From NCBI RefSeq assembly GCF_009870125.1, contig NC_046683.1, forward strand, positions 42,609,869-42,673,868: 64,000 nt of DNA, given 5' to 3'. Under the pieces are notes generated by a model. That model was not told the DNA's origin. It did not search any database and saw only the letters and a program-made list of their open reading frames with translations. Origin of the DNA: Drosophila pseudoobscura (Eukaryota; Arthropoda; Insecta; Diptera; Drosophilidae). The translations under genes and the position numbers were made by a program. Below are positions 1 through 13,229 of the stretch, in pieces (the stretch's first letter is position 1; each line of letters opens with the position of its first letter).

Positions 1-3000
1 AATGTATTTTTGTCCAACCAATTTTATGCACCACTACTGTCCAGAAGAGTTTCAGCGAATATCATAGCCCTGAACTGTCGCACTTGGACGAGGGCTAACA
101 GCCCTCAGCAGACGTACAAAAATACAAATTAACTTTCAATAAAAGCTCCTCTTGCCTTGGCCCCAAAAAGGGTGTGATGTGGTCGTATCCTGTTTGCTTT
201 TTGCGTGAGGTTTACGTTTTTGTGCAATGGAATTGGTAGGTGGTAGGTGGTAGGTGATGGTGATGGTGACAAGCATAAGGGGAACATGATTCAAACATTC
301 GCTTGGGATTAAATTCTATTTGAACTTTCTACAGCCTTTTTCTGTGCTGGCCAAAGGGGAAAACGTGGCAGAGAGTAAAAGCAATAGAACACATTTCAGA
401 CACACTTTCATTACACACATGGTCTGGAAAATATATTGCACCCCAGAGGCATTTGTCACAATCTGCAGCTGGAGTGGAGGAGCTCGAGTCGAAGTCAAAG
501 TCGGCGATGGACTTCCCATGGTGGGGAGTGATTTTTTGCATTACCATTTTCGATACATCGCCCGCTCTGACAGGCGGAAGTTCACTTGGCGATTGGATTG
601 GATTTTCTATTTTGGTACGAGTACTTCTCGTACCTTTGGCTATCTTCACATCTCAGAAGCGGCCCACTTACTTGATGCAACTCATTTCCTGGACGGCCAC
701 AAAAAACGCCCAATCACGCTTCTCCTGCTCCGCCTCACATAAATCAACATTGGCTGCAGTCCCAGCTTGCAACTTGCAACTTGCAACTTGCACTCTGAGG
801 AATGTGGCTCAGAAGATTAATTAAGGTCAGCAGGCAGTTCAGGCTCAAAAGAGTTCCGCCTAAGACGGCCGAAGTGACCCGGTCAGGCACACACACACGT
901 CTCTGCCAAAGATCCGCTCTGACTTCAAGGCATCTTGATGCATGTCCAATGCAGTGTAATGAGCGGGGGGTGGCCCAACATATGTGGTCTCCCGTGCCCA
1001 TTCCCGTTCTCGTTCCCGTTCCCGTTCCCCGAAAGAAATCTACTATGAAATCGGCTTCCGAAGTCATCAAACATCATCAATTTAATCAATGGTCAGCTCA
1101 CTGGGGCGTCCCGCATGAGGGCCAGTCGAGGCGAGTCGCTGTCCTGGCCTCCCAAATTGCGAAGTCAAACAGAATGAACTTTCTCTGGTGATCGGGTGGG
1201 GGGAGGGGATGGAGTCTTGGGGTGGTTCGAGACGCTTACAAGTAATTAAGGGTGGCAGTTTTAAGACAAATCCTTGGGGTAAGGTGTTGCCGGGAACTGT
1301 TCGATGGATTCGTATGGATTGGAAGTGTAATTGGGGGATTTTTGAGGGGGTGTATGCGGATGCTTCTGTCGCAGTGAAGTACGTGATAAGGGCATTAATG
1401 ATGGCTAAGCCGCCACCTTCGTACAACCAAATAAAACTTGATGAGTTTCAATTATTCTCCAGGCCCCGGTGGGGGGCTGATGAGAAGTCGAATTGGCCCA
1501 ATGAATCCAGGCGGGTGAGAAGTCGAAATTTACTTTGGTCTTCTCTCCTTTGGAGATCTCTGATAAAGTCATCATCTGATTAAATAGTATTTGTGAGCCG
1601 AATAAATGAGAAAATGAATGCAATTCGAATTTAAAGAAACCAATTGAAAATCATCTAAGGCAGTAGTAATAATGAGAAAAGTTCATTAGGATACAGTGGA
1701 AAAAGTGTACTAAGAAACTCCCAACTGTTCAAAAAGGGCAAATAAAAACGTGGCAAAATTTTACATTGTAAAAGTAAAAGCTTTACTTCTCCAGTCATCT
1801 ATATAAATGTCCCTGGCCACATGCAATAAGGTACAAAGAAGATACAAATCCACAATGAAACCAATATAGAGATATGTGTGTACGTTCTCCTCCTCTAGAG
1901 AGGCATAATAAAACCCACAAGAGGCAACGATTCTCCATCAAATGGTCATTGCTAAAGGAAGTATATCCAATCCAATGCACAGATCCACAGAAGTATTGTA
2001 AATATCCTAGCCCTGGAACATAGTATACCCAATATACACAGACGATTTGTTAGTTTTCGCCGTTCATGTGACGGCCAACAGTAGGAACAAAAAACCAAAT
2101 TGGCTGCAAAAAAATTATATAAATGATTTATTATATTATCTAAGCAAAGTTCATTCAATATCTAAGTAGTTCTTCCGTTAATTTGTTAGAATTAAAGTGT
2201 GTGTCAAGGTACTGCTCTTGAAGATGGACATTTCCCAAACACGATGCGGTGAACCCTCAGCATCCTGCACGTGGCCAGTTCTAACTTTGGGACCACAGAC
2301 ATATCAAATGGCACCTGCTGTATTCCAGACAGGGTAAGAATTTGCTAACGATCTGGCCGAATGGCTGGAAGTACACAAAACAAATACACATCGAAACTAA
2401 AGCCGAAATTTTTAAAGGGCTTTCTGCAGCAAAGACATCATTAATTTTACACGTAATTATGGGAGCCAAGTGCTAAAATACCTAACCAGAACCCGCTGGG
2501 AAAAGAGGACGGAGGAGACCCAACCCAACCCAGCCCAGCCCAGCCCAGCCCAAGCCGAAACCGAAACAACCAAGCTGCAAAAACACAAAACTGTAAATCA
2601 GTGCAATTAAATGCGAGTTTTCAACAACATTTACCGAAAATTTATGACAACAAACGAGACTAATTACGAGAGGAGACCGAGACCGCAGAGCACAAACTAA
2701 AATTGAAACAAACGGAAGGCTGATGATGATGATGAAGCCCAGGCCACGAAAGCGATGACAAAGGCGACAAAATTGGAAGAGACTCGTACTCGAACTCGTA
2801 CTCGTCCTCGTCCTCGTACTACAAATTGAAGGCAATAAAATGCTTTATGCCATGGGGGCGACAATAAAACCCTAAAATAGAGCAAAACTTACATTAATCA
2901 AGGGTTTAACGAGCGGGGACTTACTAGTGGCACGGCACGGCAAAGTACCAGTTTTTAGTCGGAAAGAAGCTATCTGGCTGTTAAACAGGGGAACAGACGG

Positions 3001-6000
3001 ACTTTATCGCCAGCCGAGCATCAATCATTGGGCCAGCAATACATCAAACCCAAAGTATCCCAGAGAGTTGAGGCACAGCCCACTTAACTAAACTGGCAGT
3101 TCAGCTGCTACAATTTAGTCGATTAACGTCAGATCAGCAGCAGACGATCCAGATCCAGTCCAGACTTTTGGCATCCCGGTCCCGTCGGATCAGCATGTTG
3201 CGATCGTTCTTGGCCCGCCAACCTGTCGTCATCAATTTTCTGTTTTTTTGGTTTTTTCGGAAGGCCAGGCCCGAAAAAGTGGCAGCTGCTTGTCTGGTCA
3301 GCAGCAAAGGCAGAACGGCCAAAAGAAATGGGAAAAAATCACTAAGTGCCCCTGGCTGGCTCAGGTAGCTGGCAGACTGGGGCAGACGGCGGCAGACGGC
3401 AGCAGGAGGCACGATGATCGCCAGGACAAAGGTAAGCTGAGATCGAGCAGGTGACTTCTTATCTGCGGCTCCGCCATCAGTTTGAATTATGAAATTACGC
3501 ATCAATCAGAAAGTTAATACCCGCAAGATGTTGATTCTTTTATTCAATCCATTTCAGAGATTACCCTTATGTTACATTACGTGTATGTACGTGTATGGGT
3601 ATGTACCCTATATGTATATGTAATCAGATCCCTACACCCCCCAACACCAGACGAACAATCAAAAGGTATAATTAAAAATCGTTCATATGTCTGGTATCAT
3701 TCTTTTAGAATCGATTGCCTTTCCTGGAATGGAATTTCAGGCTTGTTAGCCGAACAAGTTGGGGAAGAAGCGTACCTGGTCCTTCGACTGTGGACTGCGG
3801 ATGATCATTTAATATGCTGGAATTAATGGTCAGTATCATGGTTCCATCTGTTCTCAAACAGCTCTCCATACGATTTTTCTGACCACGGCGGAACGCGTGT
3901 CTGCATTTAATTTAATAATATGATGTCATGTAGCAGTGGTTAGGATGCGCTAAATGCCCCCTTCTTCTGACCAAGAGTCCGGAGTCCAGGTCAGAGCCTG
4001 GCATCTGTTGGAAGTGCGTAACACAATGCTCCAGCCGATAGACAAAAGGACCCTGATCCTTAGCCCTAATGGGCTTGCTGAGATGATGGGAGGCTCGCAG
4101 TTGTATGCTAACGAGGGCGTGCCTTGAAAGGTCTTTTATGTAGTTGACAGAAATTCAAAGAAATTCCTGATATTTAAAAATATCTGTAGAGAAATGTGGA
4201 ATCCATTCACTCAATAAATATGAGATTAAACATCGTAGATATATCAACTTTTAATTGACAACTTTGAGCTCTGCACCGAGCCATTCAAATGCAAATCCCC
4301 AATCTAATTCTGTTTTGGACAAAATATTCACGCCTCGCTAAAGTTTTTTGGGCACACAACATCCAGGAACCCCAGTATAGAAAGCGAAAATCCTTTCCAT
4401 GGTGTCACCTGCTATCGTTCAGAATAATTCAATAATGAAAATTTGCCCAAAAGCCACTTGTAAATATTAAAAACAACCACAGGACTGACAGGACAGTCAT
4501 GCTCTTCAATAAATCGGAAGCAAAACATTTTCCCATTACATAGAGCGAGGCAAAAAATTTTCATTTCGGAAAGATTCATGTTGTAAGGCCGAATAATTTC
4601 GGTTTATGGGGGTTGCTATGGTTAGATCTGAGCCAAATGTTGAGAGGCTGTCTCTGACAAAACAGTTACAAACAATTTGCAACACTCGTGTGTGACTCAG
4701 AGGGGCAAACAACCCCCAAGCAGTGCACTTGCCACTGTCGTCGGCCTGTGCCGGCCTGGTGATTGGGGGAGCCATTGCAATCAAAATGAAATCATTTTTG
4801 TGCGATATCCAACCGCCTTCCGACTGCTGCGACCCTTCAAGCCATCCTCAGCTCTGATATATGAGATGTAATTAAAGTCCAGACCACGAAATCAGTTTTG
4901 GCTTAGTGCAATAGTTTTGTGGTGGAGTGGAGGGGAGTGGAGTGTGCTCTGTTTGAGATGGAGATGGAGAAAGAGGTGGTTTGTGGGGCGTATCGCTTGA
5001 TTGCAAATTGGTCCTTCCATGGGCTGTTGGTGACGTGTCTTTGATTATGCCGCAAGTTGCCGGCTTCGTTGGCGCTGGCGCTGGCGTTGGCGTTGGCGCG
5101 ACGCTGGCGTTGCCATCGTATCACTGGTCTAGGACGGGATTGTCGTGGTCCTTGTTCTGGCCTGTTGTTTGTTTTTAATATAAATGCAAATTTCACCAAC
5201 GACATTCTCCATGCGTGCATGGGAGAGACTGTTCCAGAGATCTGTCATAATTAATAATTTGAAGCTTTGACTATGGCAATGCGTGCTCTGTCTGTCTCGT
5301 CCTGCCCAGTTGCAGGTCGCATATTAAACAGGACATGGGGCACACACAACTATGCCGACTGCCTCCCAGACGTTTTAATGCAATCTAAAGTTTTTGACAG
5401 TCCCGCACTTAACTTATCTGTAAGCCGGGCCAAAAGGATTAGAGACACGGCTCCAGAGCTCCGTGTCCTGTCCACAGACTACTGCGACCAGTAGTAGTGC
5501 GACCAGGTCCTGTGCCCGGCATGTGTGAGGGTTTAATTTATGGCTTGCAATTAGCAGTTGGCAAATGTGTAATTTTCATGGATCCAAAGGCTCTCCAGTG
5601 TTGATATATAATAATAGGTCATGCTTCCACAGGATACTCGGGCTAATCGCGATCCGACCAAGTGCCTACCAAGTGGCGAGCACTTTCAAGTTTAAACAGG
5701 CTTCATGGAGTTCTCTTTCAACTTTTAAGCCGACTATTTTCGAAGGGAGGTCCAAGAGAGAAAAATCAGCTTGAAGCTCAACTCACAAAAATGAAGTCTT
5801 GTCTAAAGCTAAAATATAGTTTCGTAATCCATTAATTACACAAAATTTAACATATCGGCAGAGAACAACAGATCCAGTATTCAGATTCCGAGTCCTTGAC
5901 AATGCTCTGCGCGGTAATGCGGGCTTGCTCTGGGCCTGGCTCAGAAATTTGCTCAAAATAAGCTGAAAGGCAAGCTCAAATCATTTCAATGATGTCCAAT

Positions 6001-9000
6001 GACCACAACTGACAGGAGAAATCACACCTAGACTGAGCAAGAAATTGGCGTGCAGCCCGGAAAATCCCAAAGAAGAAAAAACAGAATTGAATTTCAAATA
6101 TCTTTCGGGGAAAAACGTAGGCACTTAAATTATACAATATTTACAGCGTTCGCATGAACGCACGCTCCAAAATACATATGTACGTATGTAGATGATTTTT
6201 AAGCAAAAGAAAACCAAAATCCTATAAATACACAAACATAGAAACCACAAATTCCATTGAAATCATAGAAGAAATGTTTAGGAGAACACGCCCCGAAAAC
6301 TTTGGAGGGACGCCGTTTAACTGCCAAACGCCCAGCCATCAGCCAGTGGAGGGCGTGGCCGGGCAACCAGACCTTTGAAGAATACAAAGTGAGGCGAAAG
6401 TAACAAAGGACAATGCAGCACAGAAACACATGCGAAAGGGATAATAATTCACCGGCCGACCAAAGGCAATGGGAACAATGGACACATTATTCGGGATGAA
6501 CTACAAGATAGAATGAGATACATGAGAGCGGACCTGACCGAAGCGGGTCCGCGTCGGATCGATGGAACATACAATAGTTCTAAGGACACGCGCACAGCTG
6601 GAGATGTCCTTTGGCCGGCGTTTCGTGTGGGGTGCGGCGAGAAATCGACATTTGGTGAGGACTCTCCAATGCCCGCTCCCACAGTCTCGGAGGGATATGT
6701 ACTTCTATGTAATCACATAAATCCCAGTGGCCAGGACCTGGCCTGTGCAACACCTTTTGCTATCACGGAAAACACTTGTCCGTATCCAGACCCAGTCCCA
6801 GACCCAGACCCAGTCCCAGACCGAGTGCCAGTTTACAGAGTTACCTGCATTGTCTTCTGCCTGTTGTCTGGGCGATGGCGGTGCTCGATTGGCTCTCATC
6901 TTATCAAAATCGTATATTAATTGTTTTCAAGTTCGTGGCATGTCAACAACGCACGTCGCACGGTTCACTGAGGTCGATTTTCGCTCGATTTATCTGTCTA
7001 GCCAGCAACAGTTTATGGATTTTGTTGTTTTACTGCTTGCACAGAGAGTTCAGCAACAACTTATGAATCATTTAAAAATGGTCTGCCGGGAAATCGAGTT
7101 TGAAGCGAGTTTTGATAGGATTATGGGATTAACGTATTAATTGGATTGTAAAATCTTTAGCCATTCAAGTCTCAATATCCCCATTTATTAAGTAAAGAGT
7201 AAACACTCTCTGTAAATATGTACATATTGCTACTGTAGTAAGCCAAACCAATGCCTGGTCGTCCTTCTCCACCGTGACTTCTATGCGGCCGTGTTGTGGT
7301 CACATTCCGGGCCATGTGCAGCAGCTGTTGCAGACATTCAACTCAGTGTACACACCGCCCATCCCCCCAATAAGCCACCACAAATTCCACCCGCGAAACA
7401 ACCAACTGAACTCTAATCATTTTTGAGAAAAAACAAACTTCCCTGCCGCATTCCTCATACCCATGTATAGGATGGCATCTATAATGTTCCTTTACAGAAA
7501 TAACAATGAAAGATTTACAGAATTCGTTACGAAATTTCACGCCACCGTCTGTCTGTGACGAAATTTTCCATAGACGGGGAGCCGCCGACAAGTGCAGCAT
7601 TCAGATGAGTCAGCCTCAGCCTCAGCTTCAGCCCCCTTTCGATGGCAAGGGCAAGGGCAATGGCAAGGTGGAAAAGGTTGCAATACGAAACCCAAAAAAA
7701 AAAAGAAACATTCCCACCCCGCAGGCAGAGTTGCCACTTTTAATCAGCATGAAAAGACCCCCCTCGTCCCAGAGACCGGGTGTTCAGCTATTTAAGGGGT
7801 ACCCAGGAGAAATCCCGAAATTAAAATTCATCCAAAATGAAAATTTCTATACTGCGTAAGTTTCTTTTTTGTTGGACCAAAAATAAATTAGTGCATGAAT
7901 TCCAAAGCAATTTTGATGTTGACATTGAGTAATGTTGGTTCCGTTCAACGAAGCGTTTGCCTCGGATTCGGTTTCGGATTCGGATTCGAGACAAAGTCCG
8001 CCTCTAGCAGGGGTTCTCGGCGAGCTTCCTTTAGTGGGTGGTTGTTTGGGCCGGCATTTTCATATCATTTTCGAATATTACATGCGGATTAGCATTTCCT
8101 CATTGGGATTGCAACAAAACGTGCGCCCATCATTGGGCCGGCTTGGATGGCTTGGATGGCTTGGCTGGGCCCTTTTCTGTCGCAGGAGAAGCTGCCAAAT
8201 GGGGTGGCTCGATGCACTGCGCGGTGGGGTGGTTTTGGTCGTGGGGCGCGGGCTTTCGATTACCCTCAGACGGAATTTTACGAGCACTGCCTTCGACGAG
8301 GTTTTGTTCAAGAATTTAACTTAATCAAAAATTATATTAAAGATGAGTAGTTTTCAAAAATTTTGCACATTCGGAATAGAGAGGGAAGAACAAAACTGCC
8401 CAAGAAATGAGTTCCTCAACTATTTTATGGAATACAATTTGAAATTTTAATTCATTTTTTCTAGTTTCGATTTTTATAGTCAAAATTCTGTGTCAAATGC
8501 AATAACTTTTTGTTAAGATCCGTTTTTGGATTTAATATTATAATTATTGTTATATTTTGAACTTTAGCCATCCTTTCATCGACGATCTATCCAGTTGTGT
8601 TTTTTCATATTTTACGAGCTGCTCCATGACTAAAGTCTGTGTAAACATGCCTCCGCCTCCCCAAACCACTCTCTGACAAAAGTAGAAAGCTGACAAATTG
8701 CGTAGCCCGTCGTATTACCAGTTTATCTATTTTTCTACAGTTTCGGGAGTTTTTTCAACTATGTGTCAAGCCCCTTTCTAAATAAAAACTTAATATCTTT
8801 ACTAGTCAATTGCCACATCGAGTGGCTTGAACTTAGCTTAGGACACATTACAGAAAACTGGGAGACAAACCCTCAATCGGGCTAACAATCAAAATTGTAT
8901 TAGCTCAAAATTTAAAATGGGAAAACAACTAGCTGATTACTGGCGATAGATAAATATTAAGGGGTTTCCCCTCGACAACATCCCATCCTCGTTTGCTCCA

Positions 9001-9480
9001 TAACAGCTTCCTCTTAGTAATTGAATCCCTGCCAAAGGGCACAACTGTTCCCCACTACAACATCAAACTGGTAATGAAATTTTGACTTCGAGTGCCACAT
9101 ATATACATACATCTATGCACATGCATGTATGTATGGGTGTTTCAACAGGGGAACCACAGACCCAGTAAAACTTCTGCTCCAACTCCACTCAACTTTGTAT
9201 TGTTGTTGCTGTTTTGGCACGTATCACTGGCATCGTGGCCAGGAAATGATTGAAATAGATTTTTACTTTAGTTTAGTTGAGAGTTTGGTTCCCTTCTGTC
9301 CTGGTGGCTTGTTTTATCATATCATTTTATGTTCAATCAATAATTATCCAGGAAGGAAGCTGCCATCGGCGTGACGAAGTTTATATACCCTTTAAGCTAG
9401 AAACCAACAAGCTGGTAGTCCATGACATCATCTATTCGTCTAAGTATACTAAGTAACTTATTAAGTTACTAAGTAAGTTA
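1..9480. other. Non-coding DNA, no supported gene
   Basis: No open frame here shows protein-like composition, a recognised domain or a convincing chain of splice sites. The stretch holds simple repeats: heptamer CTTGCAA copies near 765-791, CCCGTT units near 1003-1031, CCCAG units near 2520-2553, GGCGCT/GGCGTT units near 5070-5100, and CAGTCC/CAGACC units near 6787-6822. One ATG at 3414 is followed after six codons by a good donor (3431) and an acceptor (3556), but the extension is only tyrosine/valine-rich repeat sequence, so it is not called. The region may be intergenic or part of a long intron of a gene outside the window. Confidence 0.6.
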
Positions 9481-9699
9481 CAAGCATATAATTACACGAA
9501 GGTTGATTGGGGTCATTCTTTTTAGAAACGTAGACATTTTTCTTACACTAACTTATTTTTAACCCCATCGTTCCTAAGAAAGTTCGGCCATTTTATTAAT
9601 AACACATATTATTCAATTGACCCAAAACAATGCTTACAATTAAAGAAGATCGTCTTCTTTAAGAGCTTTTTTGTTTGGGCATAAACTCGACTTAATTTA

Positions 9700-10290
9700 G
9701 TATGTTCTCGCGAGGTATCATGCGGCGCTCCTTCTCCATCTATCCATTTGGTGCAGACTCGTCTTTGCCAATCTTCTTTTAGCAGAGCTCATCGATTGTC
9801 AATGGGATTAAGATCTGCGCTTTAAGTAATGCACTGCATCAAGTGAAAACTCTGATTATTGAGACGATTTTTTACGATTTAGGCCGTGTGCTTCGGGTTA
9901 CCGTTTTGCTGGAAAGCGATCTCCGAAATATGAAGATAATATTCTTTCTTCATTATCCCATCGATTTTAACTAATGAACCAACGTTTTATACGGCTTAAA
10001 TTTAACAAGGAGCACAAGAATTAGAAGACCATGGAAGATTGGAAGAAGTTGTTTTGGCACCGCCAAATGAAAAGCATTCGATTAAGGAAACAATCAAGCA
10101 TGGAAGAGGAACCCTGTTGGTACATATGTCTTACTACAGCAGTAAAATTTCAGGTGACTACAGTCTTAAGAGCTGTTCCATTATGACTCTTAACCGACAA
10201 ATAGTTTCATCCGATAATTGTCTATGGAATTTCTTCATTTTTACAGGCGTCATTTTATTGGATTATTTTGTACAATTTTTTAAAAGAAAA
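9700..10290. mobile_element. Tc1/mariner-type transposase relics in opposite orientations
   Basis: Two broken transposase pieces lie side by side. On the minus strand (about 9970 down to 9700) the reading resembles the Tc1 catalytic region: FQQNGNPKHTA near 9882-9916, then ADLNPIDN near 9795-9822, matching the family patterns FQQDN-PKHTA and SADLNPIENLW. It has in-frame stops, and the catalytic aspartate of QQDN is replaced by glycine. On the plus strand (about 10039-10290) the reading contains ETIKHGRGTLLV, matching the family motif VKHGGGSVMVWG. The opposite strands imply an internal inversion or two nested insertions. No intact transposase is possible. Confidence 0.65.
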
Positions 10291-10359
10291 AAGGTATAAA
10301 ATAAGCAGAATAAAGGTGTTGACACACTTAATTTTAATGAGCTCTGTTTTCATAAAGTA

Positions 10360-11695
10360 CAGTGCCGCTGAATAAGTGCAAAAATTTAAGGCGTGTAGCC
10401 TTCAATTTAGAAAAGCACACATGACATGCAACAAGGAGTGGCACACTATCGTTACAAAAACTTCAACCTGGAGGGAAAACCACGAAAGCAAGAAACCACA
10501 GCTACACGAGTTGCATAATTGTGTGGGGAGCATTACTGAGAGGTGTTTTTTTTCCATTTCAATCACTTCAAATAATAAGGCGAATAAGGCGTTTAACAGT
10601 AACACCACATTCTCACCTTCAAAACGTTATGAATTATACGGATGAGTCGCCTGACTACTGGTGTTGTCCTTCAATATTTGTACCATATTTTGCATCATTT
10701 CAAACAAAATCATCTTTGTACTTTCCTTACTCCATTTTTCCGCCGATTTAGAATAGAACCTCGCACACCTATTTCGATCCATTTCAATTCATATATGAAA
10801 ATATAGGCGTTGCAATGTGGGGTCTCAGCCGAAAGGAGGTGTCAAAAGTCATATTCGCTTTGGTGTACTTTGGATAATTTAAATACTATATATTTACGCA
10901 TCTGTTAGACAATTTTCCGAGATTTAATTTTTCCTGTTAACAGCAATTTACTCAATTTTCATTCATCTTAAAGATCGAATAAAAAGTCAGGTATGGTACT
11001 TGTTTTAGTCTCTATTTTTTGGTTTATATGTTTTCAGCATTTTTCAATGCGGAAAAAATTGGCTTGTTAGAAAAGCTACAAAATGAAATTTGATTCTTCA
11101 AACTATCAAACTTTTTTTGGGTGTATTTCAACTTTAATTTGACTTACAAAAATATTCCAAAAGCAACAGGCCCCTCCCCCCTCTCTGCACAGCTTTACGC
11201 AACAAGGCCGTCTAGACTTTAGAGCGATGTGTTGCAACCTCGCACAAAAAACAAACAAAATAGCGCTGCCTCAGGTATAAGAAAAATATAGAACAAAAAT
11301 GATGGACCAACATTTCGAAAAAAAAAAACAAATTTTCGTTTTCGTTTTCTTGTATGAAAAATGCAATATGGACAATGCTAATTTCAAATGCAGTTTTTTT
11401 CATGAAGTTATTAATTTAGAAAACTGAAAAGGCCGAAGATCCTACTGTTTGACGATAATTCGTTGCTCCACAAATTAAATCATTGCCGTTTAACCTATTC
11501 AGTTGAGTTAAAATAGAAGCGAAGAAGAGGAACAATTTCTCACTAATATGTGTCCTAGAGAACGGAAACTTTCTTGTTTCATAAACAATTAAGCAATCTA
11601 TCAAATACAAACAAAATAAAAATCGGTAAGTTGGTTGAAAGGATATAGCAATTTACTTTTGAAAATTGCTTACACTATTCACTTGAGCGGCACTG
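10360..11695. mobile_element. Candidate TIR-bounded DNA element, 1.3 kb
   Basis: The left end reads CAGTGCCGCTGAATAAGTG at 10360 and is preceded by TA. The right end at 11695, read on the minus strand, begins CAGTGCCGCTCAAGTGAATA. The first 10 bases are identical and the following bases are similar, as in imperfect terminal inverted repeats of Tc1-like elements. Inside, one plus-strand stretch near 10518-10560 (VWGALLRGVFF with its neighbours) faintly recalls the Tc1 motif VWGAFS-RGV. No intact transposase is present, so this would be a non-autonomous or decayed copy. The right flank lacks a clean TA directly at the boundary, so the exact ends are uncertain. Confidence 0.45.
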
Positions 11696-12051
11696 AATAC
11701 ATATTTGATCAGCATCAATCATATTTAGCATCAATATACATATTTTTGTATATAGTTCAGTCCCTCAGAGACTGTAAAAGATAGAGCCACACAATTTTGT
11801 ATTCAGAATCCTGTGTGTTTCTGTTGCAAGTGTATTCACCATGGAGTATGATTTCTAAGTTGTATTAAGAAAGGAATTTAAGACTGACTATTCCCCTGAC
11901 ATGCATATAGCACGCTTACAGAAATAATTAAAACATGTACAATGGGTGTATATAGTGCTTATTACTTTGATTTATTTGAGTTCGTCGCTGATGGAAATAT
12001 TTTAGGAAATATTTAGTCCGTTTTTACAAACTTTCATTACCCTAGCGCACC

Positions 12052-12461
12052 CTAGAGGACTCCAGCCACATTTTTGCAGGTAAGATTGTCGCAACGTAAA
12101 ATAGTCACTGAAATAGGATACAATCTCTAGAATATTGATACATATAAACACAATTTGGTACTTACGAAGGCAGGAGGCATGAACTAGCTGACAGCGTGTT
12201 ATACGTCTCCAGGTGCGATCGATGCGAGCACAATGTTGGTTGTAGATGTCCACGGTATCGTCCCTGGGGCCCACCTCACGTTCATGGCGCCTGCACTCGG
12301 CCACTAGACCATCGCAGAATGCGCGGGCTTGGGCCTGGACCTGAGTCAAGCACAGGCACAGGCAGCAGACAGCTGAAGGAATATGCACACTTTCTTAGTA
12401 AAATTCCTTAATTCACATGCAGTAGGATCGGCTTACCCAGCAACAGAATAAGTTTCGACAT
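12052..12461 (-). CDS. Eig71E (L71) family small secreted cysteine-rich protein, class 1
   Basis: A three-exon gene inferred from splice signals. Exons on the minus strand are 12461-12437, 12372-12166 and 12107-12052, with donors GTAAGC and GTAAGT and acceptors CTTCAG and TTTCAG. All phases agree (25+207+56 nt), giving 95 residues. The first intron interrupts the signal peptide after MSKLILLL. The hydrophobic leader ends near QVQAQA. The mature part has seven cysteines spaced C-x6-C-x20-C-x12-C-x6-C-x6-C-x4-C, exactly as in the gene at 16422, and both share the IYN..C and LTI.RC signatures. The likely identity is a member of the ecdysone-induced Eig71E late-puff family, secreted at metamorphosis. 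The exact letter name cannot be assigned. It is transcribed divergently from the gene at 12873. A TTTATT on the plus strand near 11971 gives a minus-strand AATAAA signal downstream. Confidence 0.82.
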
Positions 12462-12872
12462 TGGATTTGCTTTGAGAAGGCACTGGAAACTACACTGATG
12501 GCATTTCAATGCATCCTGGGTATTTATACCCTAGAAATACGTAATGGAAACAGTAAGGAAACAGCTGAAATGGTCTAGCTACTGCTACAGCTGTGGCAGT
12601 TATGGCACCTTTTTTGTTTGCTTTTTGTCGAGAATTATGTCATTCTGGTACAATAGCCTCAATTAATGAAGCATGTGAGGTTCGTCGTGGCATTGCAAAT
12701 ATATCTGTTTCTTTATCCGACTTAATAAAAGTTTCTATAAGCCCACACACACTGATGCCCCACGCCTTGGTGTGACACCCCACCGTACGCTTCGAGATTA
12801 GCAGCGCCTTATAAAAGGCTCGCCACAGCTTTCCGTTCTATCAGTAGCAATCCCGATCCGATATATCGAAAG
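12462..12872. promoter_or_regulatory. Shared divergent promoter region of an Eig71E gene pair
   Basis: The 411 bases between the two divergent start codons carry a TATA box for each gene. Leftward, TATAAATA on the minus strand lies at 12528-12521, with a TCAGT initiator about 30 bases downstream (near 12493-12498). Rightward, TATAAAA lies at 12810-12816, with TCAGT at 12841. The back-to-back arrangement is typical of L71 late-puff pairs and suggests shared ecdysone-cascade control. Binding sites for the relevant factors were not mapped. Confidence 0.75.
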
Positions 12873-13229
12873 ATGCAGCTCCTTAGCGTTCTCTCCGTTC
12901 TCACGATCCTCTGGTGTGTGGCCATTCACGCTCAGCAGCCTGACTGCCGGGTCCTGAGGGAGAGATGCGAGTCCTGTGTGAGGCGACTGAACAATCCCTC
13001 CAATAATGTGGAGTTCATGAACAACGGGTGCCGTGAGAGGCTCCGTCGCACCTACCACTGGAGGAATCAGACCCGTTGCGATCTCCAGGTGATTGCTTGT
13101 TCGGGTGAGTAAAATACAGATATATGTGCCTATACATATTTAATTATATCACTTGATACCCCAGCTCATAGAAGAAAGCTGGATTGTGCGGTCATTGCTG
13201 AACTCGCTGGCATGCGCAGGCGTACCTAG
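12873..13229 (+). CDS. Eig71E (L71) family small secreted cysteine-rich protein, class 2
   Basis: Two exons: 12873-13104 and 13165-13229. The donor is GTGAGT, the acceptor is CCCCAG, and a 60-bp intron splits a codon after its first base (phase 1). The product is 98 residues. An uninterrupted signal peptide (MQLLSVLSVL...IHA) precedes QQPDC. Cysteine spacing is C-x6-C-x2-C-x17-C-x15-C-x6-C-x8-C, and the protein ends in an IAEL..MRR tail. The gene at 15592 shares the tail and all spacings except x20 instead of x17, so these two form a subclass distinct from 12052 and 16422. TATAAAA at 12810 and a TCAGT initiator at 12841 support the start. AATAAA lies at 13287. Unlike the other three genes, the signal peptide lacks an intron. 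It is probably secreted and ecdysone-regulated; its molecular function is unknown. Confidence 0.8.

Noticed and set aside
3414-3640. ATG with six codons, strong donor GTAAGC and acceptor ATTTCAG
   Set aside because: The second exon would encode only tyrosine/valine-rich repeat sequence and stop at once.
7506-7859. 117-codon plus-strand frame
   Set aside because: It contains CCTCAG and GGCAAG simple repeats and a poly-A lysine run; no domain and no promoter or splice evidence.
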